From JBMYRH01 sp049602155 (GTDB taxonomy: Bacteria; Myxococcota_A; UBA9042; PHBI01; JBMYRH01): a DNA stretch of 55,160 nucleotides. Position 1 is the stretch's first letter. Each line of letters begins with the position of its first letter. A program made the position numbers and the translations under genes. This document shows positions 9,140 to 18,251 of the stretch, piece after piece. The DNA lies in assembly GCA_049602155.1 (NCBI GenBank), contig JBMYRH010000035.1:1-55160 (forward strand). Reading direction: 5' to 3'. Under the pieces are notes generated by a model, which was not told the DNA's origin, did no database searches, and saw only the letters and a list, made by a program, of their open reading frames with translations.

Positions 9140-11431
9140 CTACTTACTGCGGCGCTTCTTCATCGCGGTGATCGCAGCCTCAGCTGTGATGGGGCGCGAG
9201 AAGAGGTAGCCCTGCCCGCGGTCGCAGGCGAGCTGCAGCAGTTCGCTGCGTTGGTCGTCGTACTCAATCCCCTCGGCGGTGACCTTTAGGCCGAGGCTAT
9301 GCGCCAGCTCGATGACCGCGCGGACCACTTTGCCGTCGGCGTCACCAGAGGCCATTCGGCTGACGAAGCTGCGGTCGATCTTCAGGCTGTCGACAGGCAA
9401 CTGCGTCAACAGACCGAGGGACGAGTAGCCGGTCCCGAAGTCGTCGACTTGGGTCATGACGCCGAGCTCACGCAGGCGGTTCAAGAGCTCGATCTTCTCT
9501 CGGACGCGCTCCATCAGGCAGCTCTCGGTGATCTCAAGCTTCAATCGGCCTGCAGGCAAGCCTGAGCGCTCCAAGGCGCCAAGGACATGCTCATAAATGT
9601 CGGGGTGCTCGAACTGCCTTGGTGAGACGTTGACGCTGACCGAGGGTGCCGCCGGCCCGACGGCGTCGAGCCATTTGCGGGCCTCCAGGCATGCGCTCTC
9701 CAGGACCCAACGCCCCATCTCAACGATGAGCCCGGTGTCCTCTGCGATAGGGATGAATTGGTCGGGCCCCACGAGCTGCTGTGACGATCGATCCCATCGA
9801 ATCAAGGCCTCGAAGGAGTCGATGGTCCCGCGCTTCAAGTCGACGATCGGCTGGAAATGGAGGAGCAGCTCGCCGCGCTCGATGGCCATGCGCAGATCGG
9901 TCTCAAGCTCAAGCCGACGCAGCGCCTCACGGTGCATGTCACGGTCGAAGAGACAGTACATCGTGGTCTGCGACTTCTTCGCACGCGAGAGCGCCGTCGT
10001 GGCGTCGCGCAGAAGCTCACGGGCCTGGCGACACTCATGAGTGGCCAAGGCGATCCCTGCGCTACAGGTCGCAAAGAATTGGTTCCCTGCGATGTCGAGG
10101 GGCTCTTGCAGGTGGGCCTCAAGCTCGAGACACAGCCGAACTGCGTTCCTCGGGTCCTGAACGTTCTCGATGAGGACGCCGAATTCATCCGCCCCAAGCC
10201 AGGCGACGGTGTCTGAATCACTCACGAGTGATTCGATCCGGTGGGCGACCTGGAGGAGGAGCTGGTTGCCAGCGTACTCACCTAGGGTCTCGGTCACGAC
10301 CCGGAACCGGTCGAGGTTCACGATGATCATCGCCGGCTGCATACGGCCGCTGCGCATGCGATTGAGTGACATCTGGAGGCGATCGAGCAGGACAGTCCGC
10401 CCAGGAAATGCGCCCAACAGACCACGGAATGAGTCTTGGTCGTCGACGACGACGGCGGGCAGCTGCTTGGGCTGCTCGGACAAGAGCGCTAAGCCATGGC
10501 TCACCGCCCCACGATCGTCGAGCACTGGGCTGAGCTGAAGCTCGAGGGTTGGAGCGTCCTCTTGAGCACCACGAACGAGGGTCGTGTTGGTCCCGAGTCC
10601 GACAGAGGGACGCTCATGCCACGGCGCAGTGCCGTCCGAACTCACGTCGTCGATGCGCGTGAAGAGGCCGCTGAGCGTGCGACCAATGACCTCACGTCTG
10701 CTGCGCCCCGCGTGGGCCAAGAAGGCGGTGTTGGCGTATTGGAGTCGGCCACGCGCATCGGTGACAGCCAGCGCCCCAACTGTGGAGTCCAGGGCCTGAA
10801 GCATCGAGGCGAGCGGCATCTTCCGGGTCAGCTGGACGTGCGCCATGCACCAGCCGAGGTGCTTGCCCAGGTCCTCCAACCAGCCTTGCAGGTTGCCCTT
10901 TGTCTCTGGCTCTTGGCGCGCTGCTAAGACCAGCACGCCGCTGATCGCGTCCCGCTGGCGGATCGCCACGGCGAGCCCCCAGTTGATGGGGCGACCGATC
11001 GGGAAGACGTCGTTTGGTGCGCAAGGACCTTCGCGACGGTTCAGCTGCATGAAGCCCTTCTGCTGAAGCCGAATACGGGCGAGCAGCTGAGCCGGGAGCG
11101 TGACCTCGACGTTCGCGTGATTGACCGTGTCGCGCGCCTGGATCAATACGGGCTGCTCAGACACGTTGTCCGGGACCGAGAAGAGGGCCATCGCGTCGAG
11201 CTGAAGCAGCGTCCCGACCATGTCGAAGAATTCGTTCAGCGCCCCCTCAACGTCGCTTTGACTCTCGAGGTCTTGGACCACCTCATCGAGGAGCTGCGGC
11301 AGGGTGACAGCGCGCTGTTTACCTTGAGGGCGGATGGAGCCAGCGCGTGACGCGGCGCTCCCATAGACGCGCGGCGCGCGCCTCACGATGGGCTGATGAT
11401 CACGAAGGGTGTTGTCCGGTCGGTATGTCAC
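9140..11431 (-). CDS. GAF-PAS-GGDEF-EAL cyclic-di-GMP protein, GGDEF degenerate
   Basis: A 763-residue cytosolic protein. GTG 11431 follows AGGGAG by four bases; a TTG one codon upstream is possible. A GAF-like sensor spans about 45-205 and a PAS domain about 215-335 (VTDARGRLQYANTAFL). The GGDEF domain (about 345-490) has GADEF instead of GGDEF and an altered substrate loop (RVVTETLGEYAGNQLL), so cyclase activity is doubtful. The EAL domain (about 505-755) keeps EALIRW, SVNVSP, LEITES, VDDFGTGYSSL, KIDRSFV and AEGIE, the metal and catalytic residues of active c-di-GMP phosphodiesterases. There are no membrane segments. The protein most likely degrades c-di-GMP in response to a cytosolic signal, with the GGDEF domain perhaps acting as a GTP sensor. 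It is transcribed alone between two lipoprotein genes. Confidence 0.9.
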   Translation of the reverse strand: MTYRPDNTLRDHQPIVRRAPRVYGSAASRAGSIRPQGKQRAVTLPQLLDEVVQDLESQSDVEGALNEFFDMVGTLLQLDAMALFSVPDNVSEQPVLIQARDTVNHANVEVTLPAQLLARIRLQQKGFMQLNRREGPCAPNDVFPIGRPINWGLAVAIRQRDAISGVLVLAARQEPETKGNLQGWLEDLGKHLGWCMAHVQLTRKMPLASMLQALDSTVGALAVTDARGRLQYANTAFLAHAGRSRREVIGRTLSGLFTRIDDVSSDGTAPWHERPSVGLGTNTTLVRGAQEDAPTLELQLSPVLDDRGAVSHGLALLSEQPKQLPAVVVDDQDSFRGLLGAFPGRTVLLDRLQMSLNRMRSGRMQPAMIIVNLDRFRVVTETLGEYAGNQLLLQVAHRIESLVSDSDTVAWLGADEFGVLIENVQDPRNAVRLCLELEAHLQEPLDIAGNQFFATCSAGIALATHECRQARELLRDATTALSRAKKSQTTMYCLFDRDMHREALRRLELETDLRMAIERGELLLHFQPIVDLKRGTIDSFEALIRWDRSSQQLVGPDQFIPIAEDTGLIVEMGRWVLESACLEARKWLDAVGPAAPSVSVNVSPRQFEHPDIYEHVLGALERSGLPAGRLKLEITESCLMERVREKIELLNRLRELGVMTQVDDFGTGYSSLGLLTQLPVDSLKIDRSFVSRMASGDADGKVVRAVIELAHSLGLKVTAEGIEYDDQRSELLQLACDRGQGYLFSRPITAEAAITAMKKRRSK

Positions 11432-11559
11432 CAAGCTCCCTGAGGGCTGCTAATCGAACGCTGCAATGCCGCCACCACCCACGCTAGGTGAGGAATCCAG
11501 TGCCGTCGATTTTCCGAGGGGAAGATTTCAGCCATGATGGGGAGACCCCGGAGAAGCCG

Positions 11560-13878
11560 ATGCGCCACTACCTTGCACTCTCTCTTATCGCCACGGTGGT
11601 GCCCCTGTTTAGCGGCTGTGGTTCGGGTTCGAGCCCCGCAGAAACGGGCCCCTCGGGAGACGTCGCCGCCGCGAACCCCGACACTGAGGACGCCTCTTTA
11701 GGCGAAGGGAGCCTAGAGGACGTCGCCCAAGGTGAGGACGCCGGGGTCGAGGGGGACGCCAACTTGGGCCCTGAGCTTGGGGACGAAGGTTCTGTCACCG
11801 AGGACGCGACGATAGAGGGGGACGCCCCGGTAGAGGGCTGCCCTGAGAACTGGGGGGGGGACGACTGCGGCACCTGCGCCGCCGGGTGGAGTGGCGAGTC
11901 TTGCGACGTGTGCCCCGAGAATTGGTCGGGTGATGGCTGCGACACCTGCGCGGGCGGTTGGAGCGGCGAGTCTTGCGACGTGTGCCCCGAGAATTGGTCG
12001 GGTGATGGCTGCGACACCTGCGCGGGCGGTTGGAGCGGCGAGTCCTGTGACGTGTGCCCTGAGAATTGGGCTGGCGAGGCGTGTGATGCGTGCAGCGAGG
12101 CCTTCATGGGGGATGACTGCGGGACCTGTGCTGATCCCACCTTCACGGGCGAGGGTTGCGATGAGTGCGCGGACCCGCGCTTCACCGGAGCAGGCTGTGA
12201 TGAATGCTCGGATCCCACCTTCACGGGCGAGGGTTGCGATGAGTGCGCGGACCCGTCGTTCACGGGCTCGGCCTGTGATGAGTGCGCGGACCCGACGTTC
12301 ACGGGCGCGGCCTGCGATGAGTGCGCGGACCCGAAATTCACCGGGTCGATGTGTGACGAGTGCGCGGACTCGAACTTCAGCGGTGACGCATGTGACCAGT
12401 TCTTTCGACAGCTCTGGCCGCTTTCTACCGCGCGATCGACCTCAAATCGCCCGGTATTTCGAGTCGCGATGGTCCCCGAGACCTTAGAGAGCGCTCGAAT
12501 CACGCTCTGTGAGGACGTCAGCTGTGAGGCCGAGTTGCTCACCTTTGAGATCATGGGGGGCAGTGGACCCTGCCCTGAGCCGGTGCCTTCAGGGCCGATC
12601 TATTGGTACGCCGAGGGGGTCGTTGGGGGCGAGGTCGTCACGGGTATGACCCCGGTGTGGCAGCTTCACATCCCCGCTCACCCCGCCCCTCACGCGACCG
12701 CCTGGGGATCGACCTTTGACCTCGAGTTAGACGGATACGCGGATGTCCTGGTCGGCTCCTGTGGGCTCTCCGGTTGCACCGAGCTGGTCGGCCTCCATCA
12801 GGGTGGCAGTGCGGGACCATCGCCGCTCCCTGTCGACATCATCACTGACCCGCAGGCGTCTTCCTCCTTCGGCTTCTCGGTCTCGACGGCGGGTGATGTC
12901 AATGGTGATGGGCTGCCGGACCTCATCGTCGGGGCCGGCCTCGGTGACAGTGCCCATCTCTTCCTGAACAGCCCAGAGGGGATCCTCCCAGAGCCTGTCC
13001 AATCATGGCAGGTCCCAGGGGCCTGGTTTGGCTTCTCCGTCGCGAGCGCCGGCGACGTCAACGGGGACGGCTACGGTGACGTCATCGTGGGCTCGATGCT
13101 CGGTTTCTCTGCCTTCCTCTACTACGGTGGCCCCGAGGGACCCGGGCCTGGTCCAAACACCTCGCTATCGACGGGCGCCTTTGGCTTCGGGGTCTCGGTC
13201 TCGTCTGCGGGCGACGTCAACGGTGATGGGTATGAAGATCTGATCTGTGGGGCGGCGAACGGGATACCGCCCGAGGCTTCGCTTTGGCTCGGAGGGCCGG
13301 AGGGGCCGTCGGCAGTGGCCTCTCAAATCATCACGGGTGATGGGACCTTCGCGATCTCCACCCGCGGCGCCGGGGACCTCAACGGTGATGGCTACGCAGA
13401 CATCGTGATCGGTAATCCCGACGGCAACCTATTCGTCGTGCACTACGGGGGACCCGACGGGCTCGACATGGAGGCGCCCTTCACCGCAACGGGGCCGACG
13501 ACGAATTTCGGGCTCTCGGTCGCCGGTGCAGGCGACGTCAACGGAGACGGATTTGGAGATGTGGTCATCAGCGCGAAGGATAAGGCGTTCGTCTATCACG
13601 GCTCAGAGGGCGGCCTGGTCGAGGATCCAGTCATCACGCTGCAGGGACCAATGGCTTCGCAATTCGGCGACTCTGTGGCGGCGATTGGTGACACCAACAA
13701 TGACGGGTTTGATGACCTCGGCGTGGGTGCCCCCAGTGGGACCTCAGCCTATGCGTTTTTTGGGGGCGCAGGTGGCCTCCAGGGCGCCTGGGACGTCTGG
13801 ATGACAGCGAGCGAGCAGGGAGATGATGAGGCCCCCACTGCCGGGTATGGGTTCACGGTGGGTCACTCTGTACGCTGA
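11560..13878 (+). CDS. Lipoprotein with EGF-like Cys repeats and seven FG-GAP propeller repeats
   Basis: A 772-residue protein. ATG 11560 sits six bases after GGAG and starts a signal peptide ending in LFSGC; earlier in-frame codons would spoil it. An acidic linker (about 25-85) is followed by Cys-rich units. First come 24-residue units of the type CPENWSGDGCDTCAGGW, then six or so 13-residue units CDECADPxFTGx. These resemble minimal EGF or laminin-EGF loops. After a ~90-residue spacer, residues about 385-770 carry seven integrin-type FG-GAP repeats, mostly with the calcium-loop motif GDVNGDGxxDxxVG, forming a predicted beta-propeller. This is an anchored, calcium-binding extracellular protein, probably in adhesion or recognition; the ligand is not evident. 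It is followed by another Cys-rich lipoprotein gene on the same strand. Confidence 0.85.
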   Translation: MRHYLALSLIATVVPLFSGCGSGSSPAETGPSGDVAAANPDTEDASLGEGSLEDVAQGEDAGVEGDANLGPELGDEGSVTEDATIEGDAPVEGCPENWGGDDCGTCAAGWSGESCDVCPENWSGDGCDTCAGGWSGESCDVCPENWSGDGCDTCAGGWSGESCDVCPENWAGEACDACSEAFMGDDCGTCADPTFTGEGCDECADPRFTGAGCDECSDPTFTGEGCDECADPSFTGSACDECADPTFTGAACDECADPKFTGSMCDECADSNFSGDACDQFFRQLWPLSTARSTSNRPVFRVAMVPETLESARITLCEDVSCEAELLTFEIMGGSGPCPEPVPSGPIYWYAEGVVGGEVVTGMTPVWQLHIPAHPAPHATAWGSTFDLELDGYADVLVGSCGLSGCTELVGLHQGGSAGPSPLPVDIITDPQASSSFGFSVSTAGDVNGDGLPDLIVGAGLGDSAHLFLNSPEGILPEPVQSWQVPGAWFGFSVASAGDVNGDGYGDVIVGSMLGFSAFLYYGGPEGPGPGPNTSLSTGAFGFGVSVSSAGDVNGDGYEDLICGAANGIPPEASLWLGGPEGPSAVASQIITGDGTFAISTRGAGDLNGDGYADIVIGNPDGNLFVVHYGGPDGLDMEAPFTATGPTTNFGLSVAGAGDVNGDGFGDVVISAKDKAFVYHGSEGGLVEDPVITLQGPMASQFGDSVAAIGDTNNDGFDDLGVGAPSGTSAYAFFGGAGGLQGAWDVWMTASEQGDDEAPTAGYGFTVGHSVR
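11893..12044 (+). repeat. 72-bp direct repeat, two near-perfect copies plus a partial third
   Basis: The stretch beginning ggcgagtcttgcgac at 11893 recurs at 11965, exactly 72 bp later, with no difference I can see. A diverged third start lies at 12037. It encodes the 24-residue EGF-like unit of the surrounding lipoprotein gene. The identity at third codon positions points to very recent duplication or gene conversion. Confidence 0.9.
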
Positions 13879-14128
13879 GAGCTCGGGAAAAGAATTTCCG
13901 ACGAGGGCCCCTCAGGTCCGTAATGGTCAGCGAGACCTCTCACAAACAGGGGGTTTCAGGGCGCGATCATTTTCTTTGAAGCCGAAGCGCTTTGGCGGGA
14001 AGGTAGGGCCGTGAGGGAGTCGCGCCACCAGAAGGTTCGTTCTGGATTGGCGGCGTGATAGGTACGCGGCACTGTGGTGCCTAAGTGAGAGACAGGATCC
14101 CGATTGGGACCGAAGGTGGAGGGAGCTA

Positions 14129-16825
14129 ATGAATCGCCTCAAGAACATTGTGCCCGCGCTCGTCGTCGTGACGTTGTGGGCTGGTCTGTCGCTCGGATGT
14201 GCAGCTGAGCTGCCGCCACAGCAGGACCTCCAGACGGCAGAACTGGCCCTTGACCAGGTACCAGCGCCCCCCGCGGAGGAGGTCCTTCCACCTGAGATGT
14301 GCGTGCCGATCAGCATCGGTGGCCCCGGCAACTGCAAGCCCTACGCATTTTGGGCCAAGCGCGCCGGCGAGACCTGCGGTGATATCGGGATGAAGGTCGC
14401 AGAGATCAAGCCTCATGAGCGGTGCTCAAAGACCCGCTTCAGCGGCGCGGACGTGATGTGCTGCAACCAGGCCGCTCAAGAGTGTGTCTTGGAGCAGCTC
14501 GGGTCACCAAAGACCTGTCGCTCGGATGCGGCGTGGACCGCCATCGCGGCTAAAGTCTGCGGCGAGCAGGATAAGAGCCTGACGCAGCTCACCTCCGGCG
14601 TCAGCTGCGAGGGCGGCAAGCACCGCTACGCGCGCTTCGAGTGCTGTGGCGTCGCGGGGCCCACCTGTGAGCCGGGCACGACGTGGGATTCAGAGCTCAC
14701 GGCGTGCTGCCCCGACGCGATCTTCGTCGCCGATTGCTTCTGCCCCATGGGTTGGGACTACACCAGCGAGGACGTCACCGACGACAACGGATGTCTGCTC
14801 GGCTATGGCTGTGGGTGCACACCGCATCCGTGCAGCGATGACATGCCGATCATGTGCGACATGGTGCCGCCACAGTGTGATGACGGTCAGGTCGTCGCGG
14901 CCAAGAACGGCTGTTACGAGTGCGTCGATCCGGACACCTGCGGCGCGCCTCAGGCTGAGTGCGTGGTGAGCGGCTGTTCAGGTCAGATCTGCGCCCCTGA
15001 GATGCAGATATCGACCTGTGAGTGGAAGCCCGAGTACGCGTGCCTCTCGCTCACGACCTGCGGTGCCTCTGCCGACGGGATCTGTGGTTGGGACATGAAC
15101 GACGCGTACTTGGCGTGCCTTGAGGGCGCCACAGGAGGCGTATGTGGTGATGGCTCTACCTGGGATGACTCCCTCGGGGCCTGTTGTCCAGACGCCATCT
15201 ACACCGCTGATTGCTGGTGCGAGGACGGGACGACGCCCCAAGAGACCACCGATTATGACGACAACGGCTGCCTGCTCGGCTACGGCTGTGAGTGTGTGCC
15301 TGACCCACAAGGCTGCTACAGCGACGCCGAGTGCCCCGAGGGCTCCAGCTGCAACGCTGCAGAGCTCTGCCTGAGCCCACCGGGCTGCAACCCGGGCGAT
15401 ATCTGCCCCGCGGTTTGCTACGGCTACTGCGAGGAGGACGAGCAGAGCGACGAGTGCACGGCTGGCACGACCTGGGATGCAGAGCTGACGGCGTGCTGCC
15501 CCGATCAGATCTTCACCGCCTCCTGTGTACCGTGCCCGTTTGGCCCAGGCCCAAACACGGTTGAGGTGTTCGACGATAACGGCTGCCTCATGGGCTACGG
15601 ATGTGGAGAGTGCGATCCTTGTGGTGATGGCTCAGAGGCTGTCTGCATGATGGTCCCGCCTGAGTGTGAGCCAGGGACGGTCGTCTCGGTTCAAGGCGGA
15701 TGCTTCACCTGCGTCGATCCCGACACCTGCAAGCCGCCCGTTGAGTGTGTGGTGAGTGGTTGCAACTCCGAGATCTGCGCGCCCTTTGAGATGATGTCGA
15801 CGTGCCAGGCGCTCCCAGAGTACGCCTGCCTGTCGCTTACGACCTGCGGCGCGAGCGCTGATGGGCTCTGCGGCTGGGACATGAACGACGCCTACCTGGC
15901 GTGCCTCGAGGACGCGTCCGGCGGGCAGTGTGGTGAGGGGTCGAGCTGGGACGCTGAGCTCGCCGCCTGCTGCCCTGACAATATCTACATCGCGGATTGC
16001 TGGTGCGAAGAAGGCTCGATGATCCAGCCGACGACGGACTACGATGACAACGGATGTCTGCTCGGCTACGGCTGCGAGTGCGTGCCTGCCAGCTGCACCT
16101 TCAATGGTGAGTCGGTGGCGGTCGGCGTCAGCGTCCCTGCGGACGATGGCTGCAACAGCTGCGAGTGCACCCCGAGCGGAGAGATGCTCTGCACGCAGAT
16201 GCCCTGCGCGGTGATGTGTGAAGACGAGACTGGTCAGTACGCCTTCGGCGAGAGCTGGCAGGCCGCAGACGGCTGCAACACCTGCGTCTGCATGGCGGAC
16301 GGTGTCGCGGCGTGCACCAAGATGGCGTGCCCGGTCGGCTGTGCGTATGACGACCAGTGGTACAGCGTGGATGAGAGCTTCCCAGCGACAGATGGCTGCA
16401 ACACCTGCTGGTGCATGGAGGACGGCTCGGTCGCCTGCACCGAGATGGCCTGCGTGACTCAATGCACCGATGAGACGGGCACCTACGCCATCGGTGAGAG
16501 CTGGGACGTTGAGTGCAACGTCTGCACGTGCATGGAGGATGGCGCGATCGCGTGCACCAAGATGCTCTGTGCAGGTGGATGCGACTATGAGGGCGAGTGG
16601 TACACAGCTGGTGAGAGCTTCCCCTCGAGCGATGGCTGCAACAGCTGCTGGTGCACCGAGGACGGCGCCGTGGCCTGCACGCTCATGGCGTGCATCGAGA
16701 CTTGCGAGACGGCAGGCGGCGAGAGCTACTTCCCCGGTCAAGAGTGGGACGCCGGCGATGACTGCAACACGTGCAGTTGCGGAGATGATGGTCAGATCTC
16801 GTGCACCGAGATGATCTGCAAGTGA
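14129..16825 (+). CDS. Lipoprotein with eight-cysteine clusters and VWC-like repeats
   Basis: An 898-residue protein. ATG 14129 follows GGAGG by six bases; the signal peptide ends in LSLGC. Residues about 50-180 form an N-terminal Cys domain. Two larger blocks follow, each with CxxGTTWDxxLxxCCPD and DDNGCLxGYGC, and two copies of the eight-cysteine cluster (CVVSGCxxxICAP... CLSLTTCG...GICGWDMN) at about 270-335 and 535-600. A third CCPD block comes near 610-650. The last ~240 residues are six units of about 38 residues with C..G..Y..GESW...DGCNTC.C..DG..ACT.M.C, very like von Willebrand factor C or chordin modules. About one residue in eight is Cys. It is an exported, disulfide-rich surface protein with no catalytic motif. 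Two hairpins follow the stop. Confidence 0.8.
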   Translation: MNRLKNIVPALVVVTLWAGLSLGCAAELPPQQDLQTAELALDQVPAPPAEEVLPPEMCVPISIGGPGNCKPYAFWAKRAGETCGDIGMKVAEIKPHERCSKTRFSGADVMCCNQAAQECVLEQLGSPKTCRSDAAWTAIAAKVCGEQDKSLTQLTSGVSCEGGKHRYARFECCGVAGPTCEPGTTWDSELTACCPDAIFVADCFCPMGWDYTSEDVTDDNGCLLGYGCGCTPHPCSDDMPIMCDMVPPQCDDGQVVAAKNGCYECVDPDTCGAPQAECVVSGCSGQICAPEMQISTCEWKPEYACLSLTTCGASADGICGWDMNDAYLACLEGATGGVCGDGSTWDDSLGACCPDAIYTADCWCEDGTTPQETTDYDDNGCLLGYGCECVPDPQGCYSDAECPEGSSCNAAELCLSPPGCNPGDICPAVCYGYCEEDEQSDECTAGTTWDAELTACCPDQIFTASCVPCPFGPGPNTVEVFDDNGCLMGYGCGECDPCGDGSEAVCMMVPPECEPGTVVSVQGGCFTCVDPDTCKPPVECVVSGCNSEICAPFEMMSTCQALPEYACLSLTTCGASADGLCGWDMNDAYLACLEDASGGQCGEGSSWDAELAACCPDNIYIADCWCEEGSMIQPTTDYDDNGCLLGYGCECVPASCTFNGESVAVGVSVPADDGCNSCECTPSGEMLCTQMPCAVMCEDETGQYAFGESWQAADGCNTCVCMADGVAACTKMACPVGCAYDDQWYSVDESFPATDGCNTCWCMEDGSVACTEMACVTQCTDETGTYAIGESWDVECNVCTCMEDGAIACTKMLCAGGCDYEGEWYTAGESFPSSDGCNSCWCTEDGAVACTLMACIETCETAGGESYFPGQEWDAGDDCNTCSCGDDGQISCTEMICK

Positions 16826-16835
16826 CATCAGCAGT

Positions 16836-16859
16836 CGCCGTCATCTTCAGGTGACGGCG
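16836..16859 (+). terminator. GC hairpin after the VWC-like lipoprotein gene
   Basis: Ten bases past the stop codon, CGCCGTCA (16836-16843) and TGACGGCG (16852-16859) form a perfect 8-bp stem with an 8-base loop. There is no T-run after it, so it would be a non-canonical or 3'-end stabilising hairpin rather than a classical intrinsic terminator. Confidence 0.55.
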
Positions 16860-16864
16860 CGGTA

Positions 16865-16893
16865 AACCCGGACAGGCGCACCTGACCGGGGTT
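16865..16893. terminator. Second hairpin between convergent genes
   Basis: CCCGG and CAGG pair with CCTG and CCGGG (16867-16890) around a 4-base loop, with one A-A mismatch. Flanking AA and TT may extend the stem. It lies only a few bases after the first hairpin, in the gap between convergent genes ending at 16825 and 16991. It could therefore serve transcripts from either side. No U-tract is seen. Confidence 0.45.
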
Positions 16894-16990
16894 GAGCAGA
16901 CCCTACGCCTCGGCGCCTAGATGGTGCCGGGGCGTCTCTGTTTCGGGCTCCCCCGACGTCGACCGCCGGTCGCAGACCTCTCGTCACGCT

Positions 16991-18187
16991 CTAGTGCAGC
17001 GAGTGGGTCCCTGGGGTCAGGTCACAATGGAAGTGATCATCGTGCGCCGCGTTGTATTCAGGCGTGAGGATGATGTTAAAGATCCACTGGACGTAGAGCT
17101 CGTTGACGAACCACAGCAGCCAGTCTCCAGCGTCGGTGATCGGCTCCTCGACGCCATCCTCCCAATCATCAAAGACCGTCCAGACCGTCCCGTCATCGCG
17201 CCGAAAGCCTGAGATGTCGATCGCGTTCGCGTGCGCATGTTCACTCAGCGTCGAGGTCCCCGAGATGACCCTGCAATTGTAGACGCCAACGTGGATGATG
17301 TCCGTGACGCCCGCGGTTGCGACCAAAGTCGCGGTGTCATGCATCGCGAGCGCCAGCTCACAGGCGGCGAAGATGCGCTTCACTTCGGCGGTCTCACTGG
17401 CATAGCGGAAGTTGACGCCGGCCATCGTGCCATCGACCCACACGGGGTCGTTGACGTCGCAGATGAGGTCGGGGTGCCCATCTGGGCTGTCCATGGGGTT
17501 CTGACCCACTTGAAAACCCACGCCGCGCTCCGCCAGCTCCAGCATACAGTCCGAGAGCGGAACCTCTTCACCTTCGCCCGGCATGCACACGAACTTTACG
17601 GTCTCAGGTTGGCCGTACCGGGCCACAGATGCACAGTGATACCCTACGCGGCACCCTGTCGGGCTCATCCCAAAATCACACTGCATGGCGCACCAGCCGC
17701 CCTGGGCTTGCACACCTAGGTCATCGGCGCCGACACAGAAGGTCGTCGCAGCGCCGTCTTGGTCCGGGCAGTAGAGCTCGCAGGGTTGTGAGCAGTGCCC
17801 CTCAGGGAAGCCCTCGGTCTCCATCAGGCAGGTCCCGCTCTCATAGTCGCAGGTCAAGTCGTCCGGGCAGGGACCACCGATCCAACCGGCATTCAGGTCG
17901 CTCGGGGCGCCGGAGGGATCCACCGGCTCCGGCTCCGGCTCGGGTCCAGGGCCTGCGTCCTCGGGCACCTCAACGGCCGGTCCCGCCACGTCATCTGTTG
18001 ATGACCTCTCCGTGTCAGCGGCCGTGTCGGCTGGGACCACCACGATGCGGCCTTGCTCGCTCGGGACACCGGCGTAGTTTACGCCAGCGGTATCGGGCCT
18101 CGGGCCGTCTTCGGTGGTCACCGTCACAGAGCACCCGCTGAGGATCAGAGAGGCGGCTAAGATGATCGCGGTGCAGAGGCGTGTCAT
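16991..18187 (-). CDS. Lipoprotein with extensin-like C-terminal (M15-type) peptidase domain
   Basis: A 398-residue protein from ATG 18187; the signal peptide ends in LILSGC. The mature N-terminus contains GVNYAG, then an acidic and Pro/Glu linker to about residue 95. A Cys-rich segment (about 100-200) holds PCPDDLTCDYESGTC-like pairs. Residues about 215-395 match the extensin-like C-terminal family (PF06904, related to D-Ala-D-Ala peptidases). It shows YNCRVISGTSTLSEHAHANA, then IDISGF, and near the end LTPEYNAAHDDHFHCDL. The His and Asp of SEHAHANAIDI and the last HDDHFH are the expected zinc ligands. It probably cleaves or binds peptidoglycan in the periplasm, or the wall of another cell. 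It is the last of three same-strand lipoprotein genes, 64 bp after the Asp-box gene. Confidence 0.8.
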   Translation of the reverse strand: MTRLCTAIILAASLILSGCSVTVTTEDGPRPDTAGVNYAGVPSEQGRIVVVPADTAADTERSSTDDVAGPAVEVPEDAGPGPEPEPEPVDPSGAPSDLNAGWIGGPCPDDLTCDYESGTCLMETEGFPEGHCSQPCELYCPDQDGAATTFCVGADDLGVQAQGGWCAMQCDFGMSPTGCRVGYHCASVARYGQPETVKFVCMPGEGEEVPLSDCMLELAERGVGFQVGQNPMDSPDGHPDLICDVNDPVWVDGTMAGVNFRYASETAEVKRIFAACELALAMHDTATLVATAGVTDIIHVGVYNCRVISGTSTLSEHAHANAIDISGFRRDDGTVWTVFDDWEDGVEEPITDAGDWLLWFVNELYVQWIFNIILTPEYNAAHDDHFHCDLTPGTHSLH

Positions 18188-18251
18188 GAGGCGCGCATCC
18201 TAGGGAAGCGCTCCGCTCATGTCTTGCGGAATCCCACGCACACCCAGCGAA

